Assembly: GCA_020072655.1 (NCBI GenBank)
Contig: JAIQGH010000005.1
Coordinates: 1 to 64,000 of the forward strand
Length of the DNA: 64,000 nt
DNA from: Terriglobia bacterium
Lineage (GTDB): Bacteria; Acidobacteriota; Terriglobia; UBA7540
Direction: 5' to 3'
Position numbers and translations under genes: made by a program. Each line of letters starts with the position of its first letter. Position 1 is the first letter of the stretch. Below are positions 25,597-35,075 of this stretch, in pieces. The notes under the pieces are model-generated. The model did no database searches, was not told the origin of the DNA, and was given only the letters and a program-made list of their open reading frames with translations.

Positions 25597-25803
25597 TCGT
25601 GCCCAGGGGCTCGGAGAAAGCCCCCTCCTTGTTCCACGCGCGGCTTGATGGCATGTTCCTCCATCGAACGATCCATGGCGGCTATGGGGGCAGCGCCACA
25701 AGGAATTGGTCCAGCAACCAGTTCGCGCGCCCTCTTGATATTTGCCCCGGCATTGTGCATCCTAAATTGAACTTGCGCGAAGACCGCGGCAGGAAACTTT
25801 ACT

Positions 25804-27396
25804 GTGTGTTTTCCGAAAGCTTGCTTATTCGACAGAAGATACTTGGAAACGACCCTGCTCCTCATCTTGCTCGCAGGGCCAGCCTTCCCGCAATCTCGCG
25901 GGCCTCTGCCAGCGCTGAAGCAGGCTGAGTCTTACCTGAGGCAGCAGCAGTACCGCCCCGCAGCCACGCTCCTCCAACAGGTCCTGAAGAAATCGCCCCG
26001 AAACCCTCTGGCTCAAAACTTAATGGGCCTTGCGCTCACGGGGCTGGGAAAGCCGGAAGAAGCCAACATTCACTTCCAGGCGGCCGTGAAATCGAATCCC
26101 AAGTTCTACCCGGCCTGGAAGAACCTGGCCTTGAACGAACTGGCGATGAGGCGCTGGGAAGAGGCGAGAGGTCATTTCCAACAGGTGCTAACGTATGCAC
26201 CCGATGACGCGGTGGCTCATCTGTCGCTCGGCGAGATCCACTACATGCAACGCGAATTCGGGCCAGCCGTTGACGAATACCTGAAAAGTGAGGGCCTGTT
26301 CCTCCGGGACCCGCGGCTCGTCCTCAATTTCGCTCGAAGCTGTTTCGAATCCAACCAGCCTCAAAAGGCCGCCGGCGCGCTGGAGATTCTGGGGCCCGAG
26401 GCCGATGGGCAAGCCCACTTCCAGGCGGGATTGATGCTGGCTCAGATGGAGAAATACGCTGCGGCCGCTCACCAATTTGAACTCGCCACCAAAGACTACC
26501 CCGACCCCTACGAAGCGGGTTTCAACCTGACCCTGGCTTATGTGCGAAGCCAGAACTATTCGGCGGCGATTCAAGCTGCGCAAAAGCTGATTGCTCAGAA
26601 CTACCGAAATGCCGAGTTATACAACCTCCTGGCGGAGGCGTACGAGCACAACAATCAGACCATCGAAGCGTACAACGCGTTGCGGACGGCCACCCAGCTT
26701 GATCCCAAAGACGAGAATAATTACCTCGACCTGATGGCCCTGGGGGTGGACCACGCCAACTACGAATTGGCCCTCGACATCGCCAACATCGCTCTCAACA
26801 ACATCCCCAACTCCTTTCGACTGATTATGCAGCGCGGCGCGGTCCTCGCCTTTCAAGGCCGGCTGACCCCCGCGCTCGAAGACTTCGATCGCGCGGCCCA
26901 ACTGGACCCGCAAAGCAACCTGCCTTACTTCGCCATGTGTATGGCGCCGATGCAAACGGCCCAGGTGCCCCGGGCGCTGGAGATTCTGCGCAAGAGATTG
27001 GCCGCCCGTCCGGACGACTACCTGCTGCTCTACGCGCTGGGGGAGAGCGCAGATCGGTCGGCAGGATCCGGCCTCGTCTCTCAGGATGAAGCCCTGCGGG
27101 CGCTCGAGAAATCCGTACAGGCGAACCCCAATCTGTCCACCTCGCGGATTGCGTTAGGGAGGATTTATCTCCGGCGCAACGAGGTCGACCTTGCCATCCC
27201 TCAGCTCCAGAGAGCCCTCGAGCTCGATCCCACCGACCTTTCGCCCTGCTATCAACTCGCCCAGGCCTATCTTCGAAAAGGCGATAAGCAGCGAGCCGAG
27301 GATCTCATGGCCAAATTCACGAAGTTTAGGGACGAGGATAGGGAGAGGCACATCAATCGCAACTTGCTCAAGCTTCTCCGCGAAGGTGAGAAGTAG
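25804..27396 (+). CDS. secreted TPR-repeat protein
   Basis: The 530-residue protein starts at GTG 25804 with AGGAAA upstream, or possibly at TTG in the following signal-like segment LETTLLLILLAGPAFPQ. After the signal peptide it consists almost entirely of about a dozen 34-residue TPR units with the usual W/L-G-Y-A-F-A-P spacing, for example NPLAQNLMGLALTGLGKPEEANIHFQAAVKSNP. TPR solenoids bind protein partners; no catalytic part is present. It is followed after 68 bases by a second TPR gene, probably in one operon, downstream of the membrane-anchored regulator-like protein. In Acidobacteria such proteins often accompany ASPIC/UnbV-domain proteins, but none is present here. Confidence 0.8.
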   Translation: MCFPKACLFDRRYLETTLLLILLAGPAFPQSRGPLPALKQAESYLRQQQYRPAATLLQQVLKKSPRNPLAQNLMGLALTGLGKPEEANIHFQAAVKSNPKFYPAWKNLALNELAMRRWEEARGHFQQVLTYAPDDAVAHLSLGEIHYMQREFGPAVDEYLKSEGLFLRDPRLVLNFARSCFESNQPQKAAGALEILGPEADGQAHFQAGLMLAQMEKYAAAAHQFELATKDYPDPYEAGFNLTLAYVRSQNYSAAIQAAQKLIAQNYRNAELYNLLAEAYEHNNQTIEAYNALRTATQLDPKDENNYLDLMALGVDHANYELALDIANIALNNIPNSFRLIMQRGAVLAFQGRLTPALEDFDRAAQLDPQSNLPYFAMCMAPMQTAQVPRALEILRKRLAARPDDYLLLYALGESADRSAGSGLVSQDEALRALEKSVQANPNLSTSRIALGRIYLRRNEVDLAIPQLQRALELDPTDLSPCYQLAQAYLRKGDKQRAEDLMAKFTKFRDEDRERHINRNLLKLLREGEK

Positions 27397-27464
27397 GGCC
27401 TCGCGAGGCAGCCCCTAGTTGATCCCCGCGAGATCCGACGGCGCGTTGCTCTAACGAGCGATCT

Positions 27465-29174
27465 ATGTCGGTCACAGGGACAGCGAAATCGAGCCTGTCG
27501 CCTGCCGCGGTCAGGAGTCCCGCACTGGTGCCCTGCCTCATCCTCCTTGTCCTGACGCCGGCTCCGGCGGTTCCTCAGCAAGGGACGACGGAATCGAACC
27601 AAGCTGCGGCGTTGGCAGAGCGCTATCGGCGGGAGGGCATCGGTCTTCTCCAGCAGCGAAAAATGCAGGAGGCTCTCGCGCAGTTCCGCTCGGCTGTGGA
27701 GGTCGACCCGCTGGACGCCTTTTCCCATGACTACATGGGGGTGATCCTCGGCGATCAGGGCCTCACCGCGGGGGCGATTACGGAATTCCAGAGAGCGATC
27801 GAGATCGATCCGGACCTTTACCTGCCTCATTACCATCTGGCTGTGGCTTACGGTCGAAGTGATCGCACCTCCAATGCGATCGAGGAATTTCAGCAGGCCC
27901 TGAGCCTCAAGCCAGACTTCCTCGAGGCCCGCTTCGGTTTGAGCGCCGCGTGCTGGAAGTTGGGAGACCTGGACGGAGCCATCCGGCTATTGCAGGAAAT
28001 TGCGGTGGCGAATCCCCAATTTTGGGAGGCGCAGTACAACCTGGGGCTGGCCCTTTGGCAACGATATCGCGACCCGGGAAAGCTTCCGCGAAAAGCCGAC
28101 CTCGACGAGGCCATCCTACAACTCCGCGGGGCCGCCCACGAGCAGCCCGAGCAACCCAAGATCTCCCTGGCGCTTGGTCAGATCCTGGCCGAAACGGAAG
28201 ACGCCTCGGGAGCCATCGACATCCTCGGCAAGGCGGCCGCCTTGGCTCCGAAGGACCCTGCGTATGGCTACAACCTTGGGGTCGCCCTGCGCATGAAAGG
28301 CGACCTCGATGGTGCGGAGGCCGAGTTCCGCAAGGCACTTCAACTGGACCCCCAATATGCGCTGGCCCGACGGGCGCTGGGGCAGGTGCTGCGGCAAAAA
28401 GGGGACTTCCCCATGGCGGCCGCCGAGCTGCGACGTGCCGCCAGCCAACTGTCCAACGACGCCGAGGTCCGGCACAACCTGGGCTCGGTGCTGCTCGGGA
28501 TGAATGACCTCAGCGGCGCCATCGATGAGCTCCGCCAAGCCGTGAGCCTCGATCTGTATTACTCGGAAGCCCGCCTGACGCTTGCCCAAGCCCTGCAAAA
28601 GGCTGGGCAGGCTGAAGAAGCTCAAAGGCAGCGGGCGGAGGCCCGGCGGATTGATTCTCTCCGCTCCAGCCGCGGCCGCGCCGTGGTCTTGTTGCAGGCG
28701 GCGGACGGCCTGATGCAAGCCGGCGAAACGGCCAAGGCGCTCGTGGAATTTCGCGAGGCGGTCGATTCGAGTCCCGATTTTCCCGAAGCCAATTTCCAAC
28801 TGGCGCTCGCCCTCGACCGCTCTTCGGCGTCGCCGGATGAAATCGCCGGCGCGCTGCGCAAGGTGATTGAGCTTGAGCCCGAGCACGCGCGTGCCCACTA
28901 CGAGCTCGGCCGGGTACTGGAGAGGCAGGGCCAGAAATCCGCGGCCCTGCAGGAATTCCACCGGGCAGCGGAGTTGGCACCCAGTCTCATTGAAGCGCGC
29001 CGGGCCCTGGGGAGCGCGGCGCTCGCGGCGCGGGACTGGGCCACCGCGGCTGCCGAGTTCGGATGCGTCCTGGCGTGGGATCCTGACGACGCCGAATCGC
29101 GGCGAGCCTTGGAGGCGGCGCGAGCCCAGCAGCGCGGAGCGGCCAAGCAAGGATCCGTGCCTCCCTCACCATAG
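27465..29174 (+). CDS. secreted TPR-repeat protein
   Basis: The 569-residue protein has a signal peptide (ALVPCLILLVLTPAPAVPQ, about 20-38) and about thirteen TPR units covering residues 45-555, such as AFSHDYMGVILGDQGLTAGAITEFQRAIEIDP and ARAHYELGRVLERQGQKSAALQEFHRAAELAP. One segment (about 345-400) is charged and lies between two TPR blocks, suggesting two solenoid halves. It shares architecture, not close sequence identity, with the upstream gene and is probably its operon partner. A scaffold role outside the cytoplasm is likely; the partner is unknown. Confidence 0.8.
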   Translation: MSVTGTAKSSLSPAAVRSPALVPCLILLVLTPAPAVPQQGTTESNQAAALAERYRREGIGLLQQRKMQEALAQFRSAVEVDPLDAFSHDYMGVILGDQGLTAGAITEFQRAIEIDPDLYLPHYHLAVAYGRSDRTSNAIEEFQQALSLKPDFLEARFGLSAACWKLGDLDGAIRLLQEIAVANPQFWEAQYNLGLALWQRYRDPGKLPRKADLDEAILQLRGAAHEQPEQPKISLALGQILAETEDASGAIDILGKAAALAPKDPAYGYNLGVALRMKGDLDGAEAEFRKALQLDPQYALARRALGQVLRQKGDFPMAAAELRRAASQLSNDAEVRHNLGSVLLGMNDLSGAIDELRQAVSLDLYYSEARLTLAQALQKAGQAEEAQRQRAEARRIDSLRSSRGRAVVLLQAADGLMQAGETAKALVEFREAVDSSPDFPEANFQLALALDRSSASPDEIAGALRKVIELEPEHARAHYELGRVLERQGQKSAALQEFHRAAELAPSLIEARRALGSAALAARDWATAAAEFGCVLAWDPDDAESRRALEAARAQQRGAAKQGSVPPSP

Positions 29175-29281
29175 TCTCATCAGGTCTCTTCCTGCCAACC
29201 GCGCACTCGCATCTAGCCTGACCGCGCGGAACTCCATTCAAACTCGGACACTACCAGCCGGCGGAAGGACTTGACTTCGGA

Positions 29282-29302
29282 AAATTGTATGCTAAATTGT
29301 AT
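29282..29302 (+). promoter_or_regulatory. candidate GntR operator: direct repeat AAATTGTAT
   Basis: The 9-mer AAATTGTAT occurs at 29282-29290 and again at 29294-29302, one helical turn (12 bp) apart; the second copy runs into a GTATAC palindrome. The site lies about 90 bases upstream of the FadR/GntR-type regulator, whose family binds AT-rich TTGTA-type half-sites. Autoregulation is inferred. Confidence 0.45.
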
Positions 29303-29393
29303 ACGAAATTGCCGCAGGCTCGACGACGGATGAGCCGAGGCCCAACGAGCGACGACCGTAGGTCGACCGCTTTCCGTCGTGGACGTTGGCGTC

Positions 29394-30140
29394 ATGACGC
29401 GATACCGACCAATTAAGGCCAAGTTGCGCAAGGACAAAAGCGCGACAGCAGAGCGGGGCAATCGTGTCCGGTCCGCGTATCAGCAGCTTCGCGAACTGAT
29501 CGTACACGGACGACTGGCTCCCGGGAGTAGGATTATTGAGGCAGACTTGTCGCATCGCTTGGGCGTCAGCCGCACGCCTGTACGGGATGCCCTCCGTTGG
29601 TTGCAGCAAGAAGGCTTTGTGGCCGGCAACTCTCGAACGGGCGTGAAGTCTCGGCTGGTCGTGGCTCCCCTCACCAAAGAAGATGCGCGGGAGCTTTACT
29701 GGATTGTCGGCCGGATCGAAGGCCTAGCGGCACGCAAGGCCGCTGAGCTCGAGCCGTCTGCTCGCGCCGCTCTGGCCAAGAGGCTGCGCACCTTGAGCGA
29801 CCGGCTCCGCGGAATGGCGCGGACCGGCCGTCGAGACCCCAAGCGGGTGTTTGAACTGGACCGGAGCTTCCACCGGAACATCGTGGAGGCCAGCGCCGGC
29901 CCTCGACTATTGGCGCTCCACAATGCCATCCAGCCGCAAGCCGAGCGTTACTGGCGCTTGTACGCCAGCGCCATTGTGGACCAGCTTGCAACTTCCGTGG
30001 CTGAGCACGCTCGAATAATCCGCGCCATCGCGGGCGGCGACGGCGACGCCGCTGAACACGGGGTCGAGGTTAACTGGCAGAATGGCGCGCAACGGTTGGG
30101 TAGCGTCATTGATACCTTGGGCGAGCGCGGGAGCTGGTAA
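29394..30140 (+). CDS. GntR family transcriptional regulator (FadR/FCD subfamily)
   Basis: The protein has 248 residues from ATG 29394 (GTG 29379 is the alternative). A winged helix-turn-helix at about 25-90 shows the GntR signature: QQLRELIVHGRLAPGSRIIEADLSHRLGVSRTPVRDALRWLQQEGFV. The C-terminal all-helical FCD domain has the metal/effector positions (ELDRSFHRNIVEASAG and ...AEHARIIRAIAGGD). FCD regulators usually respond to organic acids or amino-acid-derived effectors. It lies directly upstream of the activase-hypD pair on the same strand, so control of hydroxyproline catabolism is a reasonable inference. Confidence 0.88.
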   Translation: MTRYRPIKAKLRKDKSATAERGNRVRSAYQQLRELIVHGRLAPGSRIIEADLSHRLGVSRTPVRDALRWLQQEGFVAGNSRTGVKSRLVVAPLTKEDARELYWIVGRIEGLAARKAAELEPSARAALAKRLRTLSDRLRGMARTGRRDPKRVFELDRSFHRNIVEASAGPRLLALHNAIQPQAERYWRLYASAIVDQLATSVAEHARIIRAIAGGDGDAAEHGVEVNWQNGAQRLGSVIDTLGERGSW

Positions 30141-30192
30141 TCGGGCGCTTTTCGCCATCGTCCGTTGAAGTAGCTCTGCCGCCGCGATCTTG

Positions 30193-31161
30193 ATGGGCAT
30201 CCGAGGCCGCGTGAGCGTCGCAACCTCCAGCACACCCGCAACGGCCCGATCTGCCGCGGAGACGGCCGGTTTCGTATTCGACATCCGGCATTACTCTGTG
30301 CACGACGGGCCGGGCATCCGGACGACAGTTTTCTTCAAGGGATGCCCTCTCACCTGTTGGTGGTGCCACAATCCTGAAGGACGTAGTGCCCAACCGAACT
30401 TGGTTCTCTTTGGGGACCGCTGCGTGGATTGCGGCCAATGCCTTGCGGCCTGTCCCCATGGCGCGATCGTGCGGGAGGAAGGGACGATTCGCACGCTTCC
30501 CGCGGCTTGTCGGGCTTGCGGCACCTGCGTCGAGACTTGTCCAAGCGGCGCGCGGCAATTGGCCGGCCGCTGGATGACCGTGGCCGCCGTCCTTCGTGAG
30601 ATCGAAAAAGACGTCGTCTTTTACGACGAATCGGGTGGGGGCGTCACTTTTTCCGGCGGGGAGCCCCTGGCGCAGCCGCGTTTCCTTGACGCTCTTCTGG
30701 AAGCGTGCGTGGCCCGGCGCATTCATACCGTGGTGGACACCTGCGGCCTCGCGGAGAAGAACCTGTTGCTCCATCTCAGTGAAAAGGTGGATTTGTTCCT
30801 TTACGATTTCAAATTGTCTGATCCCAACCGGCACCAGAAATATACGGGCGTCTCCAATGCCCCCATTCTGGATAACCTGGAGACCTTGGCGCGAAGAAAG
30901 AAATCCGTCGTCATTCGTTTCCCGATTATTCCCGGCATTAATGACGGGACTGAAGACCTTCGTCAGATGATAGCGTTCCTGTCTCGTCTCGGGCTCAGGC
31001 GAATCGATTTATTGCCGTATCATGGCACCGGTCGAGAGAAATATCGGCGCGTGGCAATGGAGTACCGACTAGAGGACCTCGAAGCTCCTTCGCCGGAGCA
31101 CGTGCGGCGAATCGCCCAGCAGTTGGAGCGAGAGGGTTTCACGGTCAGAATCGGAGGTTGA
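30193..31161 (+). CDS. glycyl-radical enzyme activating protein (radical SAM), HypD activase
   Basis: The 322-residue activase has the family N-terminus FDIRHYSVHDGPGIRTTVFFKGCPLTCWWCHNPEG, where CX3CX2C (C-P-L-T-C-W-W-C) binds the SAM [4Fe-4S] cluster. An inserted ferredoxin-like domain with two more clusters (CVDCGQCLAACP and CRACGTCVETCP) follows, then GGVTFSGGEPLAQP and the TIM-barrel rest. It generates the glycyl radical on its partner. The start is ATG 30193. The stop is one base before the hypD ATG, and its last codons carry the GGAGG used by hypD, so the two are coupled. Oxygen-sensitive chemistry implies anaerobic expression. Confidence 0.93.
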   Translation: MGIRGRVSVATSSTPATARSAAETAGFVFDIRHYSVHDGPGIRTTVFFKGCPLTCWWCHNPEGRSAQPNLVLFGDRCVDCGQCLAACPHGAIVREEGTIRTLPAACRACGTCVETCPSGARQLAGRWMTVAAVLREIEKDVVFYDESGGGVTFSGGEPLAQPRFLDALLEACVARRIHTVVDTCGLAEKNLLLHLSEKVDLFLYDFKLSDPNRHQKYTGVSNAPILDNLETLARRKKSVVIRFPIIPGINDGTEDLRQMIAFLSRLGLRRIDLLPYHGTGREKYRRVAMEYRLEDLEAPSPEHVRRIAQQLEREGFTVRIGG

Positions 31162-31162
31162 G

Positions 31163-33520
31163 ATGAACGAACGCGTGGCCCAATTGCGCGAGCAGAGCCT
31201 GACGACTGCGCCTTGGCTGTCCATCGAACGGGCAAGACTCATCACCGATTTTTATCAGAACTCCCGCATCGCCTCGGCGCCGTTACGCCGCGCCTGCGCT
31301 CTCCAGTATTTGACGGAGCATAAGACCATCTACATTGGCAAGGACGAGCTGATCGTCGGCGAGCGAGGGCCTGCCCCCAAGGGCACCCCCACGTACCCGG
31401 AGATCTGCTGCCATAGTCCGGAGGACCTGGAAATCCTCAACTCCCGCGAGAAGATCGCCTACGGAGTCCCCGAAGAGGCTCGAACCACCCAATGCCAAGT
31501 GATCATTCCCTTCTGGCGAGGCCGCTCGCTGCGTGACCTCCTGTTTCAGGAAATGAGCTCGGAATGGAAGGATGCCTATGAGGCGGGAGTCTACACGGAG
31601 TTCATGGAGCAGCGTGCCCCGGGTCACACGGTGCTGGGTGATGTGATCTACCGCCACGGGCTGCTTGACTTGAAGGCTGACATCGCGGCCAGCCTCAAGC
31701 AGCTGGACTTCCTGAACGACCCGGAGGCTTACAACAGGCAGCAGGAGCTAAACGCGATGGCCGTGGCCGCTGACGCCCTCATCTGTTTTGCTGAGCGGCA
31801 TGCCCAGAAAGCCGAGGAAATGGCGGCGGGAGAGGCGAACCCACGCCGGCAAGCTGAACTGAGAAGGATTGCGGATGTGTGCCATCAAGTGCCGGCGCAT
31901 GCGCCCCGAGATTTTTGGGAGGCCTTGCAAGCGTACTGGTTTGTCCACCTGGGCGTCATCACGGAGCTCAACACGTGGGACTCCTTCTCCCCCGGCCGCC
32001 TGGATCAACATCTCTACCCTTTCTATGAAAAGGGGCTGGCAGAGGGGACGCTTACGCGGGGCCAAGCGAAGGAACTTCTGCAGTGCTTGTGGGTGAAGTT
32101 CAACAATCAGCCTGCGCCACCCAAGGTGGGCGTGACGGCGGCGGAGAGTGGCACCTACACAGATTTCGCCAATATCAACAACGGTGGCCTGAAGCCGGAT
32201 GGTTCCGACGGCGTTAACGAGGTCACAGACTTGATCCTCGACGTGGTGGACGAGATGCGGCTGGTGCAGCCCTCCTCCAACTTGCAGCTTAGTAAGAAGA
32301 ATCCCGACCGCTTCCTGAAGCGGGGCCTGGAGATCGTTCGCAAAGGCTGGGGGCAGCCTTCGATCTTCAATGCCGATCTCGTGGTCGAGGAGCTCCTGCG
32401 TCAGGGAAAATCGGTTGAGGATGCGCGGGCCGGGGGAACCTCCGGCTGCGTGGAGACGGGCGCCTTCGGCAATGAAGCCTATATCCTCACCGGCTATTTC
32501 AACCTCCCCAAGGTCCTCGAGATCACCCTCAACAATGGCCTGGACCCTCGCACCGGAAAGCGCATCGGACTCGAGACGGGGGATCCGCGAGGCTTCCTCT
32601 CTTACGCCGAACTGTTCTCGGCCTACCGCAAGCAGTTGCACCACTTCATCGATATCAAAGTGCGGGGGAACAACGTTATCGAGCGCCTGTACGCGCAGCA
32701 TTTGCCGGCCCCCTTCCTGTCCCTGTTCGTCAAGGACTGTATCGCGAAGGGCAAGGACTACAATGACGGCGGCCCGCGGTATAACTCCACCTACATCATG
32801 GGGGTGGGACTGGGCAGTTGCACGGATAGCCTGGCAGCCATCCGCTATCACGTTTTCGATCAAAAGCGCCTAGGGATGGCGGAATTGCTCGAAGCCCTCG
32901 CGGGCGATTTCCAGGGGCGTGAAACGGTTCGCCAGTGGCTGTGGAATAAGACCCCCAAGTACGGCAACGACGACGATTATGCCGATGGCATTCTGGTGGA
33001 CGTGTTCAACGCCTTTTACGATGAGGTGAATGGGCGGAGGAATACGAAAGGCGGCCAGTACCGGGTCAATTACCTTTCGACGACCTGCCATGTGTATTTC
33101 GGCGCGGTGACCGGGGCAACGCCCGATGGGCGAAAGGCCTGGGAGCCCCTCTCGGATGGCATCTCGCCGGTCCAGGGAGCAGATCGCCGCGGCCCGACGG
33201 CGGTGCTGAAATCCGTCGCCAAGATGGATCATGGGCGGACCGGCGGTACGCTATTGAATCAGAAATTCACCCCGCAATTGCTGGAGGGCGAAGAAGGCAT
33301 CGACAAGCTGGCGCACCTGGTACGGTCGTACTTCAAGCTCGACGGGCACCACATTCAGTTCAACGTTGTGACGGCGGAAACGCTGCGGGCCGCACAGGCT
33401 GAGCCCGAGAAGTACCGCGACCTGATCGTCCGCGTGGCCGGCTACAGCGACTATTTCTGTGACTTGGGCCAGGTCTTGCAGAACGAGATCATTGCTCGTA
33501 CTGAGCAGAAGAGCATTTGA
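31163..33520 (+). CDS. hypD: glycyl radical enzyme, trans-4-hydroxy-L-proline dehydratase
   Basis: The 785-residue enzyme carries the thiyl-radical motif TSGCVETG (Cys429, Glu431) and the glycyl-radical motif RVAGYSD (Gly760). From memory of Clostridioides difficile HypD, the catalytic and substrate-contact residues F152, H160, D339, C434, E436, Y450 and T645 all appear here at a constant offset of five: F147, H155, D334, C429, E431, Y445, T640. TYPEICCH and YTDFANIN blocks also match. HypD dehydrates trans-4-hydroxy-L-proline to pyrroline-5-carboxylate, which ProC reduces to proline; no proC is present in the window. Directly downstream of its activase and a GntR regulator. Other GRE dehydratases are less likely given these residues. 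Confidence 0.85.
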   Translation: MNERVAQLREQSLTTAPWLSIERARLITDFYQNSRIASAPLRRACALQYLTEHKTIYIGKDELIVGERGPAPKGTPTYPEICCHSPEDLEILNSREKIAYGVPEEARTTQCQVIIPFWRGRSLRDLLFQEMSSEWKDAYEAGVYTEFMEQRAPGHTVLGDVIYRHGLLDLKADIAASLKQLDFLNDPEAYNRQQELNAMAVAADALICFAERHAQKAEEMAAGEANPRRQAELRRIADVCHQVPAHAPRDFWEALQAYWFVHLGVITELNTWDSFSPGRLDQHLYPFYEKGLAEGTLTRGQAKELLQCLWVKFNNQPAPPKVGVTAAESGTYTDFANINNGGLKPDGSDGVNEVTDLILDVVDEMRLVQPSSNLQLSKKNPDRFLKRGLEIVRKGWGQPSIFNADLVVEELLRQGKSVEDARAGGTSGCVETGAFGNEAYILTGYFNLPKVLEITLNNGLDPRTGKRIGLETGDPRGFLSYAELFSAYRKQLHHFIDIKVRGNNVIERLYAQHLPAPFLSLFVKDCIAKGKDYNDGGPRYNSTYIMGVGLGSCTDSLAAIRYHVFDQKRLGMAELLEALAGDFQGRETVRQWLWNKTPKYGNDDDYADGILVDVFNAFYDEVNGRRNTKGGQYRVNYLSTTCHVYFGAVTGATPDGRKAWEPLSDGISPVQGADRRGPTAVLKSVAKMDHGRTGGTLLNQKFTPQLLEGEEGIDKLAHLVRSYFKLDGHHIQFNVVTAETLRAAQAEPEKYRDLIVRVAGYSDYFCDLGQVLQNEIIARTEQKSI

Positions 33521-33694
33521 AGACCTTCCGGCTTGCGCCTGGCGTGGCGCCTGGCCGAAAGTGAAGATTCCAGGCAGAAGTCGGTTGATGAGAAAAAGTC
33601 AGTTGTGCGATGATAGGCGCCCGCGGAAAGCAGGCCGGTTGTGGCGGGACGCGTCTTTACGCACGTCCGGCCTCTCTTGGGCTGGAGGGGGAAC

Positions 33695-34843
33695 ATGGAT
33701 CATCTCTTCTATCGGAGGGTACTAATGGCAACATTTGGACTGATCTTGACTGCTGCGGCGGGTTTTGGCGGGCAAGGGGCAAAATCCGGTATACAGAAAA
33801 GTACGTTTGGGAAAATGCCCGACGGGCAGAGCATTGAACTCTACACGCTCACAAACCGCAAGGGGATGCAGGTGGCGATCACCAATTACGGTGGGACGGT
33901 AGTGAACCTGATCGTCCCTGACCGGAACGGCAAGATGGCGGATGTGGTTTTCGGCTTTGACAGCTTGGAAGGGTATCTTGGAACCGAGCCTTACTTTGGG
34001 GCTCTCATTGGCCGTTACGCAAACCGCATCGGCAATGCGCGCTTCACCTTAGACGGGGCCGAGTACAAACTGGAGGCGAATGACGGCAAGAACAGTTTGC
34101 ATGGCGGCTCGCACGGCTTCGATAAGAGGGTCTGGAAGGCGAAGGAGATCGCGGGGGTCGAGCCGGGGCTCGAGCTGACCTACCTCAGCAAGGATGGTGA
34201 GGAAGGCTATCCCGGCAACCTCACCGCCACCGTGGTCTACACGCTCACCAACAATAACGAGATCAAGATCGATTACAAAGCCGTCACCGATCGGCATACC
34301 GTCGTTAACCTGACGAATCACTCTTACTTCAACCTAGCGGGACAAGGAAATGGGGATATCCTGAAAACCTTGTTGATGATCAATGCCGCCGAGTGCACGC
34401 CCGTTGACGCGACGCTGATTCCGACCGGCGAACTCCGCAAAGTGGAGGGAACGCCGCTGGATTTTCGCCAGCCCACGGCCATCGGCGCGCGGATCAATGC
34501 GGATGACGAGCAGTTGAAGTTCGGAAAGGGCTACGATCACAATTTCGTTCTGACCCGCAAGGGCCGCGGCTTGGTTCTGGCGGCGCGGGCCGTCGACCCG
34601 GATTCCGGACGTCAACTCGAGGTCTACACCACGGAGCCGGGACTACAGTTCTACAGTGGAAATTTCCTGGATGGCTCGGTGAAGGGCAAGGGGGGCGTCG
34701 CTTACGGGCACCGTTCGGGCTTTTGCCTGGAAACTCAGCATTTCCCCGATTCGCCCAACAAACCGAACTTCCCCCCGACCGACCTGAAGCCCGGCAAGAC
34801 TTATCACGAGGTTGCCGTCTTCAAGTTCTCGGTCGCGAAGTGA
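33695..34843 (+). CDS. galM: aldose 1-epimerase (galactose mutarotase), probably exported
   Basis: From ATG 33695 (GGAGGGGG upstream) the protein has 382 residues; ATG 33725, which also has a good GGAGGG site, is an alternative. The longer form has a signal-like N-terminus with a basic patch and hydrophobic core (MDHLFYRRVLMATFGLILTAAAGFG). The epimerase core shows ITNYGGTVVNLIVPDRNG, GRYANRIGNARF, LHGGSHGFDKRVW, LTNHSYFNLAG with the catalytic His, and the C-terminal SGFCLETQHFPDSPN with the catalytic Glu. It interconverts alpha and beta anomers of hexoses. A periplasmic location fits polysaccharide use; a link to the preceding hypD gene is not evident. Confidence 0.9.
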   Translation: MDHLFYRRVLMATFGLILTAAAGFGGQGAKSGIQKSTFGKMPDGQSIELYTLTNRKGMQVAITNYGGTVVNLIVPDRNGKMADVVFGFDSLEGYLGTEPYFGALIGRYANRIGNARFTLDGAEYKLEANDGKNSLHGGSHGFDKRVWKAKEIAGVEPGLELTYLSKDGEEGYPGNLTATVVYTLTNNNEIKIDYKAVTDRHTVVNLTNHSYFNLAGQGNGDILKTLLMINAAECTPVDATLIPTGELRKVEGTPLDFRQPTAIGARINADDEQLKFGKGYDHNFVLTRKGRGLVLAARAVDPDSGRQLEVYTTEPGLQFYSGNFLDGSVKGKGGVAYGHRSGFCLETQHFPDSPNKPNFPPTDLKPGKTYHEVAVFKFSVAK

Positions 34844-35001
34844 GCTTTTCCTCATCCGTGTAGGCAGGGGGGACAGGAGTCATTGGGAAAGTGCAGCCCT
34901 TTAACTCCGCTCCCCCCGCGAGTTTACACCGAACTGATTGATCAAACTCGGCTTAGCTGCAGTCTCGAAGGGCTGCCATCGGAGGTTGCGGTGGGAGTTA
35001 G

Positions 35002-35062
35002 GGACACTTTTGCTTGCATGAGAGGGACGAAGTGTCCTAGTATATCGGTAATTATATCGGTC
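35002..35062. repeat. inverted repeat plus direct repeat upstream of the CBS gene
   Basis: GGACACTT (35002-35009) and AAGTGTCC (35030-35037) form a perfect 8-bp dyad with a 20-base loop. It is followed by two copies of the 9-mer TATATCGGT (about 35040-35062) immediately before the CBS gene. The combination could be an operator or the end of a small mobile element. Confidence 0.4.
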
Positions 35063-35075
35063 TAGGAGATCTCCC

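Noticed and set aside
31748-32863. 371-residue ORF antisense to hypD
   Set aside because: Shadow frame of a gene with fully conserved glycyl-radical motifs.
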